Positions 59,778 to 64,000 of a stretch of DNA of 64,000 bases are shown one piece after another. Source of the DNA: Luteolibacter sp. Y139 (GTDB lineage Bacteria; Verrucomicrobiota; Verrucomicrobiia; Verrucomicrobiales; Akkermansiaceae); the NCBI RefSeq assembly GCF_038066715.1, contig NZ_JBBUKT010000001.1:1116001-1180000 (forward strand), in the 5' to 3' direction. Below the pieces are notes generated by a model. It worked only from the letters and a program-made list of their open reading frames with translations. It did no database searches and was not told where the DNA came from. How positions within the stretch are numbered: position 1 is the stretch's first letter; every line of letters begins with the position of its first letter. The position numbers and the translations under genes are program-made.

Positions 59778-60359
59778 GTGAACGACTGCACGCCACTCCA
59801 GGAACGCCTGCTGTTCCTCCAGAAATTCCTCTCAGCCCCGCTGAGCACGGGAAGCATTGTCCCGAGCTCCCGCCACCTGACGAAGGCGATGCTCAAGCCG
59901 ATCAACTGGGAGAATTCGCGGCATATCGCCGAGCTGGGAGCCGGCACCGGAGTCTTCACCCGGGAAATCCGCCGCCGCCGCGATCCCCGCTGCCAAGTTT
60001 ACATCTTCGAGCGCGATGAAGCGCTACGGGAACGCCTGCAGGTGGAAATCCCGGATTTTTCGTTTCACCCGGATGCCCGCGACATCCACCTGCTGCCGCG
60101 GGAGGAAGACTCGGCCCCGCTGTTAGACGGGATCATTTCCGGCCTGCCCTTCGCGAATTTCCCGACGAGCCTGCGTGACCAGATCCTCGATAACGTGAAG
60201 GCAGCCCTGAAGCCGGACGGGAAGTTCATCGCCTTCCAGTATTCGCTGAGGCTGAAGTCGCGGCTGGAGAAGCGGTTCGAGAAAGTGAGCACCTCGCTGG
60301 TCACGCTCAATGTCCCGCCCGCCTTCGTCCACGTGTGCGAAGGTCCGCGCGGAAACTGA
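59778..60359 (+). CDS. SAM-dependent methyltransferase (PmtA-like)
   Basis: A 193-residue class I methyltransferase starting at a GTG. The SAM motif is IAELGAGTGVFTREIRR, with FLQKFLSAPLSTGSIVPSSR in front, the signature of PmtA-like phospholipid N-methyltransferases and relatives. The acceptor is unverified, and rRNA-adenine or small-molecule targets are possible alternatives. It begins 12 bases after ribH and may be co-transcribed with it. Confidence 0.8.
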   Translation: MNDCTPLQERLLFLQKFLSAPLSTGSIVPSSRHLTKAMLKPINWENSRHIAELGAGTGVFTREIRRRRDPRCQVYIFERDEALRERLQVEIPDFSFHPDARDIHLLPREEDSAPLLDGIISGLPFANFPTSLRDQILDNVKAALKPDGKFIAFQYSLRLKSRLEKRFEKVSTSLVTLNVPPAFVHVCEGPRGN

Positions 60360-60394
60360 GCAAGTCGGGGCCACGAAGCTGTGGCGACTCAAGC

Positions 60395-60424
60395 ATTGTG
60401 CAGAATGAATTGAGTATTGTGCAG
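60395..60424 (+). promoter_or_regulatory. Two direct repeats 21 bp apart
   Basis: ATTGTGCAG occurs twice with a 21-base period, two helical turns, about 55-85 bases before the start of the secreted glycosidase-like gene. The flanks also match partly (TCAAG/TTGAG before, AATG/GGTG after). This looks like a binding site for a dimeric activator. Confidence 0.4.
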
Positions 60425-60478
60425 GGTGGCGCGCCGTCAGGTTGACGCTTGGGCATGAAGGCGGTCGGATCGCATGCC

Positions 60479-62605
60479 ATGAAGGTAGCCATCATTGCCG
60501 CGACCTGCTTCGCCGCCTCATTCGCAGGCGCCCAGGAAAAGCTCGACCGCGAGGCGATCGTGCGGCGGCACCAGCCCGTGCTGGAAAAGGCGGACAAGCT
60601 CACGCCCTTCGGTCTCGGGCTGCCGGGCGCGGACTTCGTCTTCACCGCCGACGTCACCGGGCTGCAGACATTGGTCGATTTCCACCGCGACGGGCAGGAT
60701 CTCAATACGATGGCCGGCTGGGCATGGCATGAGTTTCCGAATCCGGAAAAATTCACGCTCGCAGACTGCACGGCACCTCATCCGCACGATGGGGAAACGC
60801 GGCCCTACATGCCGATGAATCCGCCCGATGGCCTGTCACCGGAAAAGAAGGAGCGCTGGCTGAAGGCGTCCGCGTGGCTGCGCTCGAATCCACACCGGAT
60901 CGGCCTCGGTCAGCTCGGCTTCGTGAAAGCGGATGGGACTTCCATCAAGCCTGAGGATCTCTCGGGCATCCATCAGGAGATGGACCTGTGGTCCGGCACG
61001 CTGCGCTCGCGATTCGTCCTCGAAGGTTCGGAGGTGAAGGTGACCACGGTGCCGGTCGCCGGTCCAGATGGAGTAGCCGCAAGGATCGAGTCGGAGCTGT
61101 TAGAAAATGGGAAACTCGCGCTGGAACTGGCCTTCTCCGGACCCTCCCACGAATGGGGTGCCACCGGAGACGACGCGAATCCCGCCGCGCACCAGACCGA
61201 GTGCGTCGCGGAAAAGCAGGATGCCACCTTCGTCCGAACCATGGACGGGACACACTACGGTGCGGCACTGGCATGGAGCGGCGATGCGTCATTCGAAAAG
61301 AGCGGCACCCACCACTTTCTGCTGAAGCCGAAGGGCTCGCGGAACTTCGATCTCCGCCTCGTCTTCTCTCAAACGGGCACACCGGCGAATCCGCCCGCTT
61401 TCGACACCGATGCCGCCGCGTGCGCGAAACAATGGAACGGCTTCTGGAATCGCGGCGGCGCCATCGATTTCGCCGGCTCGACCGATTCTCGCGCAAAGGA
61501 ACTCGAGCGTCGCGTCGTGCTCTCGCGCTACCTAATGGCCATCCATAGTGCGGGGCCCAACCCGCCGCAGGAAACCGGCAACGCTCGCAATTCATGGTTC
61601 GGCAAGTTCCACCTTGAGATGGTGCCTTGGCACAGCGCCCACTTCTCGCTGTGGGGCATGCCGGAGGTCACCGACCGCCAGCTTGATTTCTACCAACGCA
61701 TCCTGCCGAAGGCCCGCGAAACCGCCGTGGCACAAGGTTGCAAGGGCGCGCGCTGGCCAAAGATGACCGACCCGTCCGGCCGCGAGAGCCCGAGCGATAT
61801 CGGCGTGTATCTCGCGTGGCAGCAGTCACACCCCATTTATCTGTTAGAGCTCGTGCGCCGTGCCAAGCCCGGCCGGAAGACCTTGGAAAAGCACCGCGAG
61901 GTGATCTTCGCGACCGCCGATTTCCTCGCGTCGTTTCCTCGCCGTGGTGACGATGGCAAGCTTCACCTGCTGCCACCATTGATCCCCGCTCAGGAGTGCT
62001 ACAAGCAGTCCGAGACGAAGGACCCGGCCTATGAACTCGCCTACTTCCGCTGGGCACTCGGCAAGGCACGCGAATGGCGCGCCGAACTCGGGGAAGCACC
62101 CGATCCCGCATGGGAGACCGCTTGGAAAGATCTCGCTCCCTTGCCTGTCGTGGAAGATCGCTACGCCACGGTCAGCGGCCCACCCTTCACGCTTTATCAC
62201 GATCATCCCTGCGTCCTCATGGTCTGCGGCTGGCTGCCTCCGGAGAAGGACTTCGACATGGCCCGCTTCGGCCGCACCTACGACGATATCGCGAAGAAGT
62301 GGGACTACCCGACCACTTGGGGCTGGGATCCTCCGGTAATGGCCATGGCAGCCGCCCGCCTCGGCCGCCCCTCCGCCGCGGTCGATGAACTGCTCCGCAA
62401 CACGCCCCGCAACGGCTACCTCGCCAACGGCCACAACTACCTCGACCAACGCCTGCCGCTCTACCTCCCCGGCAATGGCGGCCTGCTTCACGCCGTGGCG
62501 ATGATGGCCGCCGGTTGGGATGGTGCTCCGGATCGGCCAAGCCCCGGCTTCCCGGCGGACGGAACGTGGAAGGTGAAGACGGAAGGATTGATCAAGGCAC
62601 CTTGA
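60479..62605 (+). CDS. Secreted six-hairpin glycosidase-like protein
   Basis: A 708-residue exported protein (signal peptide MKVAIIAATCFAASFAGA). The N-terminal half is beta-rich (about 60-330), the second half alpha-helical with KFHLEMVPWHSAHFSLWGMPE, HPIYLLELVRRAKPG and NGYLANGHNYLDQRLPLYLP. This is the architecture of GH65/GH95-like (alpha/alpha)6 enzymes, and the segment with Glu in HLEMVPWH would suit a substrate-binding cleft. Substrate unknown. It is upstream of a convergent pectinesterase, so a pectin-type side chain is a reasonable guess. An ATG ten codons earlier lacks a signal peptide. Confidence 0.7.
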   Translation: MKVAIIAATCFAASFAGAQEKLDREAIVRRHQPVLEKADKLTPFGLGLPGADFVFTADVTGLQTLVDFHRDGQDLNTMAGWAWHEFPNPEKFTLADCTAPHPHDGETRPYMPMNPPDGLSPEKKERWLKASAWLRSNPHRIGLGQLGFVKADGTSIKPEDLSGIHQEMDLWSGTLRSRFVLEGSEVKVTTVPVAGPDGVAARIESELLENGKLALELAFSGPSHEWGATGDDANPAAHQTECVAEKQDATFVRTMDGTHYGAALAWSGDASFEKSGTHHFLLKPKGSRNFDLRLVFSQTGTPANPPAFDTDAAACAKQWNGFWNRGGAIDFAGSTDSRAKELERRVVLSRYLMAIHSAGPNPPQETGNARNSWFGKFHLEMVPWHSAHFSLWGMPEVTDRQLDFYQRILPKARETAVAQGCKGARWPKMTDPSGRESPSDIGVYLAWQQSHPIYLLELVRRAKPGRKTLEKHREVIFATADFLASFPRRGDDGKLHLLPPLIPAQECYKQSETKDPAYELAYFRWALGKAREWRAELGEAPDPAWETAWKDLAPLPVVEDRYATVSGPPFTLYHDHPCVLMVCGWLPPEKDFDMARFGRTYDDIAKKWDYPTTWGWDPPVMAMAAARLGRPSAAVDELLRNTPRNGYLANGHNYLDQRLPLYLPGNGGLLHAVAMMAAGWDGAPDRPSPGFPADGTWKVKTEGLIKAP

Positions 62606-62626
62606 TCCGAGTGAAGCATGGCTCCT

Positions 62627-63661
62627 TCAAGGCTTCGCTGGATTCCAGCCATCGGAGCCACCGAACACCTTCTCGACGTTAATTGCCTTCGCCTGTTCGT
62701 CGGTCAGCTGACGGGACCACTTCACGCGTGAATTCACCCGCGCACCCGGACCGGTCGACTGATACTCTCCATAGCGTGCGGTCTTCTCGTTCTCGGCCTT
62801 GTCCCAGTTGTTCCAGCCGTCGGGATGGATGTGGCTGCCCATCTCGCACCGGAGAAAAATCACGCTGGCATTGGGTCGCCACGGACGACCGAGAAAGGCC
62901 AGAGGCGGCTTCTTGTTGGAAGCTTCGGCATCCCATGGTGTCGGGTCGGCCGTGAGCTTGCAGTGCGAGAAGACGTAGCCAAAGGGGTTCTCCTCCGGCG
63001 TGCTGGCCGCGGTGACATAGCCGCCGTTCTTGCTGCGGAGCTCGCAGCCCTCAAAGAACGCGGTGCCAGATCCGTAGATGAAATCGACACGGCCCTCGAT
63101 GTAGCAGTCTTTGAAATAGTGGCGGCCGTTATTGGCCATCAGGGTATCCTGCCAGCCGAGCAAGCGACAGTTGCGGACGGCGCAACGATCGCCATCGAGC
63201 CGCAGCGCCAGCGCCTGGCCGTGATCACCTGAGGTATTCTCGATGGTAAGGTTCGTGGCCCGGAAGTCATCGCCCTGTGCGATCAGCGTGATCCCCTCGA
63301 GATTTTCGAGACGCCGTTCCTTCAACGTCTCATACACATTGAGATGAAAGCTAACCGTGGTGGTCACAGGATTCTCGCCGACCAGATGAATGAAGCGCTT
63401 CGACTTCGGAATCAGCGTTTGCTGCCAGCGATAGCGACCGGGCTTGAGCAGGATGACGTAGGGCTTCGTCGCATGGTCAGGCGCGGCATCCACCGCTTCC
63501 TGCAAGGTCTTGAACTTCGAATCCTTGCCGGTGGAAATCACAGCATCGATGTCCGCGGGCAATGGCAGGGCGCTCAATGCCGGAACGGCAAGCGGATCGG
63601 CGAAGCACGGAACTATCGCACAGGAAAAGACCAGCAACCAGGCAGGCAGGAAAGGCTTCAT
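62627..63661 (-). CDS. Secreted pectinesterase (CE8)
   Basis: A 344-residue exported enzyme that removes methyl groups from pectin. Signal peptide (MKPFLPAWLLVFSCAIVPCFA), then a right-handed beta-helix. Catalytic features are visible: GWQDTLMANNGRHYF (Asp, with the aromatic and His segment), VDFIYGSGTAFFEGC (second Asp) and LGRPWRPNA (Arg). All active-site residues are in place. It converges with the glycosidase-like gene and follows another secreted-protein gene on the same strand. Confidence 0.93.
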   Translation of the reverse strand: MKPFLPAWLLVFSCAIVPCFADPLAVPALSALPLPADIDAVISTGKDSKFKTLQEAVDAAPDHATKPYVILLKPGRYRWQQTLIPKSKRFIHLVGENPVTTTVSFHLNVYETLKERRLENLEGITLIAQGDDFRATNLTIENTSGDHGQALALRLDGDRCAVRNCRLLGWQDTLMANNGRHYFKDCYIEGRVDFIYGSGTAFFEGCELRSKNGGYVTAASTPEENPFGYVFSHCKLTADPTPWDAEASNKKPPLAFLGRPWRPNASVIFLRCEMGSHIHPDGWNNWDKAENEKTARYGEYQSTGPGARVNSRVKWSRQLTDEQAKAINVEKVFGGSDGWNPAKP

Positions 63662-63673
63662 TAGGTGTCTTGA

Positions 63674-63710
63674 GAAAAAGGAAAAGCGGCCCTCGTCTTC
63701 CGAGGGCCGC
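63674..63710 (-). terminator. Intrinsic terminator of the secreted-protein gene upstream
   Basis: Read on the minus strand, GCGGCCCTCG, GAAGA, CGAGGGCCGC form a perfect 10-bp stem followed by TTTTCCTTTTTC. It ends the gene whose 3' end lies at the window edge, and separates it from the pectinesterase gene. Confidence 0.85.
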
Positions 63711-63737
63711 CGTGGGGACATGAGAAGTAGCGAAGCG

Positions 63738-64000
63738 CTACGGCTGCTGAACCGCAAGCCGCACGAAGACCTTCGCCTTCCCGGCTGGCAGCGTATACGA
63801 GATCGCGGTCGGACTATTGACGGCAGGCGTCACCACGGCCCACGGGTCCGTGACACCGAGGTCATCGGACTCCTCGATCGCCCAGGTGACATCACCATTC
63901 GCCACCGCCTCAGCTCCCTTGGCAAAGGAGACCGCGCCGCTGGCGTAAGTTCCGGCGGGCACGCTGGAAACGGTCGGGCTCTTGCCAAGGGCATATTCGA
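63738..64000 (-). CDS. C-terminal part of a secreted protein (5' end beyond window)
   Basis: The reading frame enters from beyond the window edge and ends with a typical verrucomicrobial secreted-protein tail: EYALGKSPTVSS, a short beta domain (GDVTWAIEESDDLGVTDPW; SPTAISYTLPAGK) and VFVRLAVQQP at the stop. The 'EYALG' motif and the final VRL(A)V are shared by many large exported proteins of this phylum, and act as a C-terminal module, perhaps for anchoring or export. The main domain lies outside. Confidence 0.72.
   Translation of the reverse strand, partial: EYALGKSPTVSSVPAGTYASGAVSFAKGAEAVANGDVTWAIEESDDLGVTDPWAVVTPAVNSPTAISYTLPAGKAKVFVRLAVQQP

Overview
The window looks like a chromosomal segment from a GC-rich member of the Verrucomicrobiota, probably close to Luteolibacter/Haloferula. 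This is inferred from gene content, not from a search. The pointers are a PVC-type dehydrogenase/cytochrome c fusion, a PEP-CTERM protein, a DUF1080 protein, a sigma factor paired with a Ser/Thr kinase carrying TPR repeats, a pseudopilin-like protein with an H-x9-DG-type end, and a secreted-protein tail with the 'EYALG' motif. I see no prophage, insertion sequence or CRISPR array. Coding density is high and no gene-free stretch reaches 300 bases; the longest (about 280, 263 and 221 bases) are described below.

Layout. 1-5.8 kb: rpsA, a PEP-CTERM metalloprotease, a beta-propeller protein, a ParDE-type toxin-antitoxin pair, hisG and a tiny very basic ribosomal-type protein. 6-13.2 kb: a three-gene signalling operon (NtrC-type sigma-54 activator, membrane histidine kinase, receiver-only regulator) diverging from an HscA-like Hsp70, then a secreted coiled-coil protein. 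13.3-19.8 kb: tRNA-Val, small conserved proteins (DUF4250, DUF1992), a lipoprotein, truA, an M48 membrane protease, a YkgJ-type Cys-cluster protein and a DUF1080 protein. 19.9-28.7 kb: the large PVC dehydrogenase, a HAD-IIA phosphatase, a structured intergenic element with two look-alike hairpins and a terminator, a membrane protein, a tandem RlaP-type nucleotidyltransferase, a COQ4-motif protein, a cruciform repeat and rlmN. 28.7-37.4 kb: an M60-type peptidase with a zinc ribbon, a Tat-exported phosphoesterase, a pseudopilin-like protein, typA, a TetR regulator diverging from trxA, and an MFS exporter.

From 37.4 to 59.2 kb every gene is on the minus strand. This run holds a leucine-rich-repeat kinase, rpiB with a thioesterase, a NarL-type two-component pair coupled to a histidine phosphatase, and a block that looks like electrophile/quinone defence: an MhqO-like ring-cleaving dioxygenase, an MhqD-like esterase, a cupin, an SDR, two alpha/beta hydrolases, a cNMP-domain thioredoxin reductase, an amidohydrolase and an ABM-domain membrane protein. 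It continues with a GH32 enzyme with an altered active-site motif, an alginate-export-type porin, an isochorismatase-family hydrolase and the kinase/sigma-factor pair. 59.3-64 kb: a RibH2-like lumazine synthase, a small methyltransferase, a six-hairpin glycosidase-like secreted protein, a pectinesterase and the 3' end of another secreted protein. GH32, porin, pectinesterase and glycosidase-like genes fit a life on plant or algal polysaccharides.

The best candidates for something undescribed are the twin-hairpin element at 24.1-24.2 kb with its neighbours (tandem RlaP fusion and COQ4-like protein), the pseudo-SGNH domain on the PVC dehydrogenase, and the GH32 enzyme with a degenerate WMNDPNG motif.
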